NCBI RefSeq assembly: GCF_002161445.1
Contig: NZ_NFHT01000004.1
Span: forward strand, 146,951 to 210,950
Origin: Alistipes sp. An66
Lineage (GTDB): Bacteria > Bacteroidota > Bacteroidia > Bacteroidales > Rikenellaceae
Direction of reading: 5' to 3'
Length of the DNA: 64,000 nucleotides
Positions 51,758 through 61,367 of this stretch are shown in pieces (within the stretch, counting starts at the first letter, position 1; every line of letters begins with the position of its first letter). Made by a program: the position numbers and the translations under genes. The notes below the pieces were generated by a model. That model was not told where the DNA came from. It was given only the letters and a program-made list of their open reading frames with translations, and ran no database searches.

Positions 51758-54700
51758 ATGAATAAAACGAGATTCTGCAAAATCCGGAATCTGTTTGAGG
51801 TCATTCTGCTGATGTGTCTGTCGCTTCAGATTCGAGGAGCGCAGGCACAGACCGCCCGTTTTACGATCCATATGGAGAATGTTCCTATGGAACAGGTGGT
51901 CAATGAAATAGAGAAGCAATCGCGCTATCTGTTTCTATTCAATAAGGACATCGACAGCCGGCGTATTATCGTATCGGTTCACGCCGAAAATCAAACCATT
52001 ACACAAATTCTTCCCGTGCTTTTCAAAGATACGGAACTTGATTACACGATCGAAGGCATGTCGATTCTTGTAACCAAAAAGGCGGAGGCTTCGGAGAAAC
52101 CGGTACAAGTCCGGGGAAAAGTGCTTGACCAGCAAGGACAGCCGATCGTGGGGGCTTCAGTCATTGTTCAGGGAACAACCGTGGGTGTTTCTACCGATGC
52201 TCAAGGTCGTTTCGAATTGGTAGTCCCGGCTCCGGTTGCTTCACGGGTGCTTGAGATCAGCTACTTGGGTTATGAGACGGCGCATGTGGCAGTCGGTTCG
52301 CGTACTCGCTTCGATGTGACGCTGCGCGAGGCGGCTTCGGAGATCGAGCAGGTCGTGGTTACGGCGTTGGGTATTAAACGTCAGGAGAAAGCCCTTTCGT
52401 ACAATGTCCAGCAGGTCGCTCCGTCGGACATCACGATGGTCAAGGACGCCAACTTCATGAATTCGCTCGCGGGCAAGGTGGCCGGTGTGACGATCAACAC
52501 CTCCTCGTCGGGTGTCGGCGGTGCCTCGAAGGTGGTCATGCGCGGTACGAAATCGATTCTTCAGTCGTCGAATGCCCTGTATGTGATTGACGGTATCCCG
52601 ATGAACAACGTCGGAGGCGGAGGCGGCACGGAGTTCGATTCGCGCGGTGCCACGGAGGCCATTGCCGACCTGAACCCCGAGGACATCGAGTCGATCTCGG
52701 TGCTGACGGGCGCTTCGGCCGCGGCCCTTTACGGGTCGAGCGCGGCGAACGGCGCCATCATGATCACGACGAAAAAGGGACAGGCCGGGCAGTTCAAGGT
52801 AACTTATTCGAGTCAGACGGAGTTCCTGGCGCCCTTCGTGATGCCGGAGTTTCAGAACCGTTACGGTACGGGCAGTTACGGCTCCGTTTCCGGCTCGCCG
52901 GTCTACAGTTGGGGTCCGAAACTCACCGATGCTGCCCGGACGGGCTATACGCCCGACGACTTCTTCGAGACGGGCCATGTCTATACGAATGCCGTGACGC
53001 TTTCGGGCGGTACGGAGAAGAATCAGACCTACTTTTCGGCTGCTGCGGTGAATTCTGACGGCATCATTCCGAACAACTACTACGACCGCTACAACTTTAC
53101 GTTCCGCAACTCGACGCAGTTTCTTCAGGACCGGCTGCATCTGGATGTCAGCGTCAGCTATATCGTGCAGAAGGACCGCAACATGATCAACCAGGGTGTC
53201 TATTCGAACCCGATTGTATCGGCTTATCTTTTCCCGCGCGGGGATGATTTCGAGGCGGTGAAGATTTTCGAGCGTTGGGATCCGGCGCGCAAGATCAGCG
53301 TGCAGTACTGGCCGCAGGGTGAAGGCGGTGACTTGCGCATGCAGAATCCCTACTGGATTGCCTACCGCAACCCGCGTGATACGGACAAGAAACGTTACAT
53401 GGCATCGGCCACGCTGTCGTATGACATCCTGCCGTGGCTGAACGTCAGCGGCCGCGCCCGCATCGACAACACCAATTCGGTCTATACGCAGAAGCTCTAC
53501 GCCTCGTCGAACACCACGATCACCGAGGGCAGCTCGCAGGGCCACTATACGGAGATCACGAATGCCGACGAACAGATCTACGCCGACGTGATGGCGAACG
53601 TGAACAAGACCTTCGGCGACGACTGGTCGCTGGTGGCCAACGTCGGTGCCTCGATCAACGACGTGCGGAGCCGTGAGTTGTCCTACCGGGGTCCGATCCG
53701 CGATTCGGGTGTTCCGAATCTCTTCACGGTTTTCGACCTTGACCGCGAGAAGTCCCGCGCCCAGAAGTGGGGCTGGCAGGAGCAGACGCAATCCCTGTTC
53801 GGCTCGGTCGAGGTGGGCTGGAAACAGATGCTCTACCTGACCCTGACGGGCCGCAACGACTGGGCTTCGCAACTCGCCGGATCGCCGCAGAAGTCGTTCT
53901 TCTACCCCTCGGTGGGCCTTTCGTGGATCCCGACGGCGACCTTCGACCTGCCGGATGCGTTCTCCTATCTGAAACTCCGGGCGTCGTTCTCGTCGGTGGG
54001 TATTCCCTTCCCGCGCTTCCTGACAACCCCGACCTACGCCTATGACGAAACCACGCAGCAGTGGCTGCCTACGACCTTCCGCGAGATCGGCCAGCTCTAT
54101 CCCGAGCGGACGAAGACCTGGGAAGTCGGTCTCGACGCCCGGCTGTGGAACGACGTGCGGTTGAGCGCCTCGTGGTACCTGGCCGACACGAGCAACCAGA
54201 CCTTCCAGCCGACGGTCTCCACCTCGTCGGGTTATTCGAGCATGTACGTTCAGACGGGCTGCGTGCGCAACACGGGTGTCGAGGCGTCGCTGGGCTACGG
54301 GCACGCCTGGCGCGACTTCTCGTGGGATACGAACGTCACCTTCACCTGGAACCGCAACGAGATTCTTGACCTGATGGACGGCATGTGCGACCCGATGACA
54401 GGCGAACCCTTGAAGGACCGCCTTGAAATCAAGGGCCTCGGTAAGGCGAAGTATATTCTGAAAAAGGGCGGCACGATGGGTGACCTCTATACGACGTCGA
54501 ATCTGAAATACGACGAGAACGGCTATATCCAGGTGGACCGCAACGGCAACTTCGTGACGACGGACGTCGGCGAGGAGATTTATCTCGGCTCGGTGCTTCC
54601 GGACTACAATCTGGCATGGCGCAACGACTTCTCGTGGAAAGGCGCGCATCTGGGCATTCTCTTCACGGGTCGTATCGGCGGCATCTGTTATTCTGCCACG

Positions 54701-55093
54701 CAGGCCAACATGGACCTGTTCGGTGTATCGGAGACTTCAGCCGCGGCGCGCGATGCCGGGGGCGTTCTGATTAACGGCCGTGAGATGGTCGACCCGCAGC
54801 GATGGTACGCCGCGATCGCCTCGCAGTCGGGACTGCCGCACTACTACACCTATTCGGCGACGAATTTCCGTTTGCAGGAACTCTCGGTGGGCTACACGCT
54901 GCCGCGCCGCTGGTTCGGCGACGTTTGCTCGATCGATGTATCGTTTGTGGGCCGCAACCTCTGGATGATTTATTGTAAGGCGCCGTTCGATCCCGAGGCG
55001 ATCGCCTCGACGGGCAACAACTACCAGGGCATCGACTACTTCATGGTGCCGTCGCTGCGCAGCCTGGGCTTCAGCCTTCGTGTTACCTTCTAA
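51758..55093 (+). CDS. SusC/RagA-like TonB-dependent outer-membrane transporter with STN signalling domain
   Basis: A 1111-residue outer-membrane transporter that imports oligosaccharides with its SusD partner. After the signal peptide (cut near AQAQT) comes an STN domain (residues 35-105, FTIHMENVPMEQVVNEIEKQ), which contacts FecR. A carboxypeptidase-D-like domain follows (VRGKVLDQQGQPIVGASVIVQG, 116-195), then the plug with SusC motifs (LAGKVAGVTINTSSSGVGGASKVVMRG, ALYVIDGIPMNN, SISVLTGASAAALYGSSAANGAIMITTKKG), and a 22-strand barrel ending SLRSLGFSLRVTF with a terminal aromatic. It is the first gene of the utilisation locus. Base composition rises in GC after about 52300. Confidence 0.96.
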   Translation: MNKTRFCKIRNLFEVILLMCLSLQIRGAQAQTARFTIHMENVPMEQVVNEIEKQSRYLFLFNKDIDSRRIIVSVHAENQTITQILPVLFKDTELDYTIEGMSILVTKKAEASEKPVQVRGKVLDQQGQPIVGASVIVQGTTVGVSTDAQGRFELVVPAPVASRVLEISYLGYETAHVAVGSRTRFDVTLREAASEIEQVVVTALGIKRQEKALSYNVQQVAPSDITMVKDANFMNSLAGKVAGVTINTSSSGVGGASKVVMRGTKSILQSSNALYVIDGIPMNNVGGGGGTEFDSRGATEAIADLNPEDIESISVLTGASAAALYGSSAANGAIMITTKKGQAGQFKVTYSSQTEFLAPFVMPEFQNRYGTGSYGSVSGSPVYSWGPKLTDAARTGYTPDDFFETGHVYTNAVTLSGGTEKNQTYFSAAAVNSDGIIPNNYYDRYNFTFRNSTQFLQDRLHLDVSVSYIVQKDRNMINQGVYSNPIVSAYLFPRGDDFEAVKIFERWDPARKISVQYWPQGEGGDLRMQNPYWIAYRNPRDTDKKRYMASATLSYDILPWLNVSGRARIDNTNSVYTQKLYASSNTTITEGSSQGHYTEITNADEQIYADVMANVNKTFGDDWSLVANVGASINDVRSRELSYRGPIRDSGVPNLFTVFDLDREKSRAQKWGWQEQTQSLFGSVEVGWKQMLYLTLTGRNDWASQLAGSPQKSFFYPSVGLSWIPTATFDLPDAFSYLKLRASFSSVGIPFPRFLTTPTYAYDETTQQWLPTTFREIGQLYPERTKTWEVGLDARLWNDVRLSASWYLADTSNQTFQPTVSTSSGYSSMYVQTGCVRNTGVEASLGYGHAWRDFSWDTNVTFTWNRNEILDLMDGMCDPMTGEPLKDRLEIKGLGKAKYILKKGGTMGDLYTTSNLKYDENGYIQVDRNGNFVTTDVGEEIYLGSVLPDYNLAWRNDFSWKGAHLGILFTGRIGGICYSATQANMDLFGVSETSAAARDAGGVLINGREMVDPQRWYAAIASQSGLPHYYTYSATNFRLQELSVGYTLPRRWFGDVCSIDVSFVGRNLWMIYCKAPFDPEAIASTGNNYQGIDYFMVPSLRSLGFSLRVTF

Positions 55094-55105
55094 AACCGAA
55101 AACGT

Positions 55106-56671
55106 ATGAAACGAATCCAACATATCATCAGCGCGCTTTTCGGAGCTTTGCTGTTGCTGTCGTGGGGCTGCACGGGGGATTTCGACGAGATCAACCGTAA
55201 TCCGAGCGAGGCGACGAACGAAGAGCTCCAGCGCGAGAACTATAAGATCGGCACCAACATCCGGGGGCTTCAGAACCTGGTCATTCCGGTGCAGGAACAC
55301 CGTTATCAGTTCAACGAATCGCTCACGGGCAACGCCTTTGCGGGCTACATGGCCGAAACACCCGACGGCTGGAAGGAGAAGTTCTCGACCTTCAACCCTT
55401 CGGCCGACTGGCTGAAATGGCCCTTTGTGATTGTCATGCAGGAGGCCTATCCCTATTTCCGGGGCGTCGTGAACAATACGGACGACGAGGTGGCCATCGC
55501 CCTGGCGAAGTTGTTCCGCGTGGCGATCATGCACCGCATGACCGACACCTACGGTCCGATTCCCTACTCGAAGGTCATCGAGGACTCGGCCGAGTCGCTG
55601 ACGGTGGCCTACGATACGCAGAAGGAGGTCTACATGAAGATGTTTGAGGAGTTGGACGAGGTGCTGGCGGTGCTTCACGCCAATGAGCAGCTCTCGGCCG
55701 ATGCCTTCCGCAAGTTCGATTATGTTTACTACGGCGACATCTTGAAGTGGATCAAATACACGAACTCGCTCAAATTGCGTATGGCCATGCGTTTGTCGTA
55801 TGTGAAGCCGGAGCTGTCGAAAACAAAGGGGGCCGAGGCAATCGCCGATGGCGTGATCACGGCCAACGCGGACAATGCGCAGATGCACGCTCCGGAGAAT
55901 CGTGCTGCCTTGATCTACAACGACTGGGGCGACCATCGCGTAGCGGCCGACATTATCAGCTACATGAACGGTTACAACGACCCGCGCCGTGCTGCGATGT
56001 TCACGCAGGGAACGTGGAACAAGAAGAGCGACTACTACGGTATCCGTGTGGGTATTGACCCGACGAATAAGGCGACCATGGTGGAGACCTTTTCGAATCA
56101 GGTAATCAGTAGCTCTTCGCCCTATCTGTGGTTCAATGCCGCGGAGGCGACGTTCCTGCGCGCCGAATGGGAACTGCGTTGGGGCAGCCTGGATGCCGCG
56201 AAGGAGCTCTACGAGGATGCCATTGCACTGTCGTTCGAGGAACACGGGGCTTCGGGCGCCGACAGCTATGTCACGAGTACGGCGAAGCCGGCGAAATATA
56301 TTGATCCGACCGGTGAATATACGGCCGATGCTCCGGCGAGCGACATTTCGATAGCCTGGGAAGCCGGTGACACGGAGGAGGTCCGCGAACGGAACCTCGA
56401 ACGGATCATCACGCAGAAGTGGATCGCCATCTTCCCGCTGGGAATCGAGGCGTGGTCGGAGTACCGACGCACGGGCTACCCGCGGCTGCTGCCCGTGGTG
56501 GAGAACAAGTCGGGCGGCACGGTGGATTCGCGGTACGGCATGCGCCGCATACCGTACCCGGTTGAGGAGTACACGGAGAATCCCGTACACCTGCAGGCTG
56601 CGATCGACATGCTTGGCGGCCGCGACAACGGCGGCGTGCATGTCTGGTGGGATGTCAAACCTTTACAATAA
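55106..56671 (+). CDS. SusD/RagB-like surface glycan-binding lipoprotein
   Basis: A 521-residue lipoprotein (signal to Cys22 in LLLSWGC) that forms the lid of the SusC transporter. It has the helical TPR-like scaffold of SusD-like proteins (EVAIALAKLFRVAIMHRMTDTYGPIPYSK, AEATFLRAEWELRWGSLDAAKELYEDAI, IITQKWIAIFPLGIEAWSEYRRTGYPRL). It resembles the SusD-like subgroup found with GH18 N-glycan loci. It starts 12 nt after susC. Confidence 0.94.
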   Translation: MKRIQHIISALFGALLLLSWGCTGDFDEINRNPSEATNEELQRENYKIGTNIRGLQNLVIPVQEHRYQFNESLTGNAFAGYMAETPDGWKEKFSTFNPSADWLKWPFVIVMQEAYPYFRGVVNNTDDEVAIALAKLFRVAIMHRMTDTYGPIPYSKVIEDSAESLTVAYDTQKEVYMKMFEELDEVLAVLHANEQLSADAFRKFDYVYYGDILKWIKYTNSLKLRMAMRLSYVKPELSKTKGAEAIADGVITANADNAQMHAPENRAALIYNDWGDHRVAADIISYMNGYNDPRRAAMFTQGTWNKKSDYYGIRVGIDPTNKATMVETFSNQVISSSSPYLWFNAAEATFLRAEWELRWGSLDAAKELYEDAIALSFEEHGASGADSYVTSTAKPAKYIDPTGEYTADAPASDISIAWEAGDTEEVRERNLERIITQKWIAIFPLGIEAWSEYRRTGYPRLLPVVENKSGGTVDSRYGMRRIPYPVEEYTENPVHLQAAIDMLGGRDNGGVHVWWDVKPLQ

Positions 56672-56677
56672 CGGACT

Positions 56678-57613
56678 ATGAAAAAAATCGGAATATATCT
56701 CTCTATTGCGGCGCTGTTGCTCACCGCGGGGTGCAGCGACTGGACGCAGATGGAGCCTGTGGATCAGCAGCCCGTGCGGCCTTCGGAGCAGAATCCCGAA
56801 CTGTGGGCGCAATATACGGCGGCGTTGCGGGCCTATAAGGCGGGCAAGCATACGCTCGTCATGGCGAGCTTCGAAAACGGCTCCACAAATCCTACGAGTG
56901 AGAAGGACTGCCTGCGCAGCCTTCCGGACTCGCTGGATGCCGTATCGCTGACCAATGCCGACAACTTCTCGGCTTATGACGCCGAGGATCTGGAGGTCTT
57001 GAAGGAGAAGGGCACGCGCGTGCTCTACTTTGTCGACTATGCCGCACGGAGCGGCGAATGGAAGGACCTCGCAGAGCTGACCGACTACCTCGACGGGGTT
57101 GTGGCCCGGACTCAGGAACTGGGACTCGACGGGCTCTCCTTCTCCGGCCTGCCGAGCTATGGCGACGAGGCCTCGCAGGAGGCCCAGCAGGCCGTGGCGG
57201 CACTCTTTCTCGAAAAATTTGGTGCGGTGGCAGGTCCCGGCAAGTCATTGGCGCTCTTCTTCGAGGGGGACCCGCAGTTCCTGACCGCAGCACAGCGGGC
57301 GAAGGTCGATTATATTGTGCTGGATACCCGGACGACGGACAATGCCAGCGACCTGAAACTGCAAGTCCTTCGGGCCTTGGAGATGGAGAACGTCTCTGCG
57401 GATCGACTGCTGCTGGGCGCGATGACCGAATATGAATTCCTTGATGAGGACAAGACGGCCTCGGATGCCATTTCGGCCCTTGCCCTGCGCATTCCGGAAC
57501 TCGGCCCGCTGGGCGGATTGTGTATCTATGATGCGAATACGGACTATTTCGGCAGCGAGATCATCTACGCTTCCAGCCGTGCCGCCATCCAGTTGTTGAA
57601 CCCTGCAAAATAA
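56678..57613 (+). CDS. GH18-like lipoprotein without catalytic motif, probable glycan-binding protein
   Basis: A 311-residue lipoprotein (Cys19 in LLTAGC) with a GH18 chitinase-like TIM-barrel pattern (KHTLVMASFENGS, GTRVLYFVDYAA, DYIVLDTRTT, GGLCIYDANTDYF). The GH18 catalytic signature DGxDxDxE is degraded to DGLSFSGLPS, so the acid/base Glu and both Asp are missing. Enzymatic activity is very unlikely. Similar proteins in Bacteroides N-glycan loci are thought to be surface glycan-binding proteins. It starts 6 nt after susD. Confidence 0.82.
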   Translation: MKKIGIYLSIAALLLTAGCSDWTQMEPVDQQPVRPSEQNPELWAQYTAALRAYKAGKHTLVMASFENGSTNPTSEKDCLRSLPDSLDAVSLTNADNFSAYDAEDLEVLKEKGTRVLYFVDYAARSGEWKDLAELTDYLDGVVARTQELGLDGLSFSGLPSYGDEASQEAQQAVAALFLEKFGAVAGPGKSLALFFEGDPQFLTAAQRAKVDYIVLDTRTTDNASDLKLQVLRALEMENVSADRLLLGAMTEYEFLDEDKTASDAISALALRIPELGPLGGLCIYDANTDYFGSEIIYASSRAAIQLLNPAK

Positions 57614-57620
57614 GCCAGCC

Positions 57621-58934
57621 ATGAAACGAGTGCAAAAATATGCTTTAGTGCTGCTTGCGACGGCGGTGGCCGCTGCGGGCTGCAAGAACGACGAGTACGA
57701 CAACCGCTCACCGTTCGACAACGTGGTTTACCTCGATGTCGCCGAGGCGGACGCTACCCAATTGACAACCTTCAAGAAGACGCTTCCGACGCTCGAACGC
57801 GACTTTTCCGTAGTGATGAGCTACCCGGCGTCAGAGGACGTGCAGGTTACGGTTGAGGTCGAGCCGGCTCTTGTCGCCGATTACAATGCCTGCAACGGAA
57901 CGTCGTGGACCATGCTCGACGCCTCCTATTACGAACTGGCGGAGAATACCGTGACGATTCCGGCCGGAAAGACCATTTCGGATCGGCTGTCTCTGATGCT
58001 CAAGAATCTCGACGGTTCGGGCGACGTGGCCGAACTCCCGATCGACGAAACCTACCTTCTTCCGGTTACGATCCGCAGCGCAAGCGGCGGAGTGTCGCTG
58101 CTGGGAAGTTCCGCAACGGCCTACTACGTCGTGAAACGCTCTTCGGCGATCACCTCGGCGGCGTCGCTGCGCGACAACTGGATCAACTTCCCGACCCTCG
58201 ACAAGGCTGGCCCGCAGAGCGACCTCTTCAACAATCTCACGGCCGTAACCTACGAGGCCATTATCCGCGTCGACGACTTCTCGAAACACTCCGAGATTTC
58301 GACCATCATGGGTGTCGAGAACTACCTCCTGCTTCGTATCGGCGATGCGTCGTTCCCGCGCCAGCAGTTGCAGTTCGACGGCACGGGGGATGCTGCTGCA
58401 ACGCCGGGCTTCGGTAAGTTCCCCAAGAAGGACGAGACGAAACTCCTCAATGCCGGGGAGTGGTACCACGTCGCCGCGACGTACAGCTACGCCACGCGCG
58501 AAGTCTGCATCTACGTTAACGGACAGTTGCAGAGCCGCGGCACCGACCTCGGCAACCCCGCCTCGACGCCCTTCAACCTTGCGGGCCGGGCCTTCTACGA
58601 CCTCTATTTGCAGAACCCCTCGCAGTACGAACAATACAAGGGCTGGGGCAATTTCCGGCAGTTCTTCCTCGGCAAATCCTACGATGACACGCGCCAGTTG
58701 AACGGCGATATCACCGAGGTCCGCGTCTGGAACGTGGCCCGCACCGAGCAGGAGATTTGGGAGAATATGTACGATGTCGATCCGCAGACGCCGGGGCTGA
58801 TCGGCTATTGGAAATTTGACGAGGGCGAAGGCAACGTCATCCATGACTGGACCGGTAACGGCAACGATGGCGTGGCTGAATTCGATCTCGAATGGCCCTC
58901 TGGTATTGAGGTGCCGCAACTCAATAAAGAATAA
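57621..58934 (+). CDS. DUF1735 and LamG/concanavalin-like lectin lipoprotein
   Basis: A 437-residue lipoprotein (Cys21 in AAAGC). The N-terminal DUF1735 (BT_3987-like N-terminal) beta-sandwich covers about residues 40-165 (DFSVVMSYPASEDVQVTVEV, YELAENTVTIPAGKTISD, YLLPVTIRSASGG). The C-terminal LamG domain covers about 185-430 (WYHVAATYSYATREVCIYVNGQL, NGDITEVRVWNVARTEQEIWENM, GLIGYWKFDEGEGN). It is likely a cell-surface glycan-binding protein helping to capture glycoproteins for the locus. It is 7 nt after the GH18-like gene. Confidence 0.88.
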   Translation: MKRVQKYALVLLATAVAAAGCKNDEYDNRSPFDNVVYLDVAEADATQLTTFKKTLPTLERDFSVVMSYPASEDVQVTVEVEPALVADYNACNGTSWTMLDASYYELAENTVTIPAGKTISDRLSLMLKNLDGSGDVAELPIDETYLLPVTIRSASGGVSLLGSSATAYYVVKRSSAITSAASLRDNWINFPTLDKAGPQSDLFNNLTAVTYEAIIRVDDFSKHSEISTIMGVENYLLLRIGDASFPRQQLQFDGTGDAAATPGFGKFPKKDETKLLNAGEWYHVAATYSYATREVCIYVNGQLQSRGTDLGNPASTPFNLAGRAFYDLYLQNPSQYEQYKGWGNFRQFFLGKSYDDTRQLNGDITEVRVWNVARTEQEIWENMYDVDPQTPGLIGYWKFDEGEGNVIHDWTGNGNDGVAEFDLEWPSGIEVPQLNKE

Positions 58935-58936
58935 TC

Positions 58937-60577
58937 ATGAAAGGGAACATTATGAAACATACAGGATTTATTCGATTGTTTCGGTGCGCTGCGTTTGGAT
59001 GCGCAGCAACCCTGCTCCTCGCAGGCTGTACGGAGGAACCCATATCGTATGGAGCCGGACAGGAACCTGATGGAGAGGCGCTTGAAACAGTTTCCGGGAC
59101 CTTGCGGAGCCGCAGGTCGCTACGGGACCGAATATCGGTTCAGCTTACAGAAACAGTAGAGGAAGACGTCACCGATCAAATATATTATAGGTTTAATACA
59201 TGTATTGATCAGCAAATCACGTTGTCTGTAGCTCCTGATCTTTCTTTAGTTGATGTATACAACGATGTACATAAAACTGATCTTCATCCATTCCCTATTG
59301 AGAATGTAATGCTTCGTAATGGTGGCGTTTTTTCTGTGGCAGCAGGAACAATGACTTCTGAACCACTTGAAATTGTGTTCTCATCAAATGACATGATTCC
59401 AGGCACTTACCTATTACCTCTTGCTGTGCAGAATGGGATAGATGGAATCAAAATAACAGAAGGTCAGGCTTTATATTATGGGATTAATGTCCGAGAATTT
59501 GATAAAAACATATATCAATCGGGCGATAATTCCTGGGAAATTCCGCTCGATACGGAGTGGACCACGGTCTTCTATGTCAATACAAGCGAAGTGCAGGCTC
59601 ATTATGCCGATTATGTGGCTTTGCAAAAAAAAGAAAAAGATAGTTTCGAATCTATTACACAAACATCATTGGGCAATATTATAGTATTGCGAATTGCACA
59701 AGTGGACTACGATGCTGCATTGCAACGGGTAATTTTTGCTCCGACCTCCGACCTTTTCTACACGTTGGAGCATTCGGACAAATATATTGCCCCGATGAAG
59801 GACAAAGGCCGAAAAATCTGTGTTTGCATCGAAGGTGCTGGCAAAGGGATCGGTTTCTGCAACATGACCGATGCGCAGATTGCCGACTTCGTAGCGCAGG
59901 TCAAGGCCTTTGTGGAAACTTATGATCTTGATGGCGTAAACCTGTGGGATCGAGGTGCCGGTTACGGCAAGGAGGGAATGCCCGACATGAACACTACCTC
60001 CTATCCGAAATTGATCAAAACCATGCGGGAAGCGCTTGGGAAGGATCGGTTGCTGACTGTGGTGGATTATGAGGAACCAACCGATTATTTCCATGATACA
60101 GAGGCAACGGGCGGTATTGCCGTAGGCGATTATATTGACTATGCATGGCACGGATACGTTTCTGATGATGAGCCGATTGTATTTTGCGATCCATATAATC
60201 TGTCATCTATGTTTCCTCAAGTATATCCCCGTAAGGCCATCGCCGGATTAGATAAAAGTTGCTATGGAACGGTTAATATTCCATTTTATGAGGAAAATTC
60301 GGATCTTGGTATTGATGCTTCAGGATCATTATGGATGATGAATATGATTATGTGGGGCTTGGAACGAACTAATAATATTATAGTTTTTAATGATTTAGTT
60401 TTACCAGCAGCCAATAGATATGAGAATGGATGCATTGGTATGATGATGAATCTTTTTCTTTGTCTCCAATACGATGCTACACTAGCAGAAAAGTGTTATT
60501 ATAACGTAATGACCCGTATTCCTGGAATATATCGTAGTAGTGATAAAAACTATGATACATTTGCTAAAGACTGGTAA
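58937..60577 (+). CDS. DUF1735-GH18-like lipoprotein, catalytic motif altered
   Basis: A 546-residue lipoprotein (LLLAGC). DUF1735 covers residues 45-185 (ITLSVAPDLSLVDVYND, GGVFSVAAGTMTSEPLEIVFSS). The GH18-type barrel covers residues 200-540. The expected DGxDxDxE reads DGVNLWDRGAGYG, with a lone Asp and no Glu at the acid/base place, so hydrolysis is doubtful; binding is more likely. Two starts are possible, 58937 and 58952 (MKHTGF, closer to a normal signal). The gene is a patchwork: AT-rich stretches (about 59160-59520 and 60190-60600) alternate with GC-rich ones like its neighbours, a sign of recombination. Confidence 0.82.
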   Translation: MKGNIMKHTGFIRLFRCAAFGCAATLLLAGCTEEPISYGAGQEPDGEALETVSGTLRSRRSLRDRISVQLTETVEEDVTDQIYYRFNTCIDQQITLSVAPDLSLVDVYNDVHKTDLHPFPIENVMLRNGGVFSVAAGTMTSEPLEIVFSSNDMIPGTYLLPLAVQNGIDGIKITEGQALYYGINVREFDKNIYQSGDNSWEIPLDTEWTTVFYVNTSEVQAHYADYVALQKKEKDSFESITQTSLGNIIVLRIAQVDYDAALQRVIFAPTSDLFYTLEHSDKYIAPMKDKGRKICVCIEGAGKGIGFCNMTDAQIADFVAQVKAFVETYDLDGVNLWDRGAGYGKEGMPDMNTTSYPKLIKTMREALGKDRLLTVVDYEEPTDYFHDTEATGGIAVGDYIDYAWHGYVSDDEPIVFCDPYNLSSMFPQVYPRKAIAGLDKSCYGTVNIPFYEENSDLGIDASGSLWMMNMIMWGLERTNNIIVFNDLVLPAANRYENGCIGMMMNLFLCLQYDATLAEKCYYNVMTRIPGIYRSSDKNYDTFAKDW

Positions 60578-60628
60578 AAGCAGGTAAGCACCAATAAATT
60601 AACTATTAACCATTTAAAACTTTGTGTT

Positions 60629-61153
60629 ATGAAACGATCTATTATTCTTTTTGTATCGCTTTTTATGGCAGCATCGATGATTACATCGTGCGCAAAAGAT
60701 GCTATGGAACCCCAAGTTGATGCTGCAGTTGTATCGACTACCCGTGCTTATGGGGACAAAACCCCGAAGGTAATGGCCTACATTGAGGTCAATGATACCA
60801 ACCCTCTTAACGCGATGCTCTATCGTATGGATGGCGAGCCTTTCATTGATATTGTAACTATTTTTGCAGCGAATATTCGGGCCAATGGAACAGAACCTCA
60901 ATTGTGGTTAAACGACAACGTGACGAAGATTCTCGTTCCTGATGCAGGTTCCACGACGACCGGACACTACAAATACGTACAGCCGATCCGTCAGGACGGC
61001 GGCAAGGTGCTGATGACGATTCTCGGAGATCACCAGAGAGTAGGTGTAGCCAATTTGACCGAAGCCAATCAGGAGAAGTTCGCAGAGATTCTGGCTTGGG
61101 CTGTCGAAGAGTACCAACTCGATGGCATCGACTTCGATGACGTGCATATTTGA
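60629..61153 (+). pseudogene. Truncated GH18 endo-beta-N-acetylglucosaminidase
   Basis: The 174 codons begin a lipoprotein (Cys21 in MITSC) closely resembling N-glycan endoglycosidases (VMAYIEVNDTNPLNAMLYRMDG, FIDIVTIFAANI, GGKVLMTILGDHQRVGVANL, LDGIDFDD). Intact homologues continue DD-Glu-Tyr, the Glu being the catalytic acid, and have about 150-200 more residues. Here the frame leaves the homology right after LDGIDFDD and ends VHI-stop. The second half of the barrel is absent from this window. This would be the hydrolase of the locus, so its loss should leave binding and import genes without an enzyme here. A copy of the sequence at the break recurs 197 nt on. Confidence 0.85.
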
Positions 61154-61173
61154 CAAGTGCAAACAGCGACGGC
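61143..61173 (+). repeat. Direct repeat, copy 1, at the break in the endoglycosidase
   Basis: TGCAyATTTGACAAGTGC followed by CAGCGACGGC occurs here (with three extra A bases in between) and again at 61340-61367. It starts where homology to the endoglycosidase is lost. Confidence 0.85.
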
Positions 61174-61181
61174 ATTTGTCG

Positions 61182-61217
61182 GCCGCACACCATTTGACCC
61201 GGTGTGCGGCTTCTTAT
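61182..61217 (+). terminator. Terminator at the end of the utilisation locus
   Basis: A perfect 10-bp stem GCCGCACACC / GGTGTGCGGC with a 9-nt loop is followed by TTCTTATTAT on the plus strand. Confidence 0.8.
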
Positions 61218-61290
61218 TATCCGATAAACCAGTTGACTATGTGGAGTGATTCGAATTTTTGTTATGATTAATGACATAGAGATGCAAAAA

Positions 61291-61318
61291 TGGAGCTGTA
61301 TCTGCAAATACAGCTCCA
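61291..61318 (-). terminator. Minus-strand terminator hairpin
   Basis: A perfect 11-bp stem TGGAGCTGTAT / ATACAGCTCCA has a 6-nt loop. On the minus strand TTTTTGC follows, giving a normal terminator. It would stop leftward transcription before the broken gene. It is flanked by an 8-bp inverted pair (AACCAGTT at 61227, AACTGGTT at 61323). Confidence 0.65.
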
Positions 61319-61339
61319 CACAAACTGGTTGAATTGCCC

Positions 61340-61367
61340 TGCACATTTGACAAGTGCCAGCGACGGC
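61340..61367 (+). repeat. Direct repeat, copy 2
   Basis: The second copy of the motif at 61143-61173, without the three extra A bases and with one C/T change. The two copies bracket about 170 nt that contain the two terminator hairpins and no gene. Confidence 0.85.
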
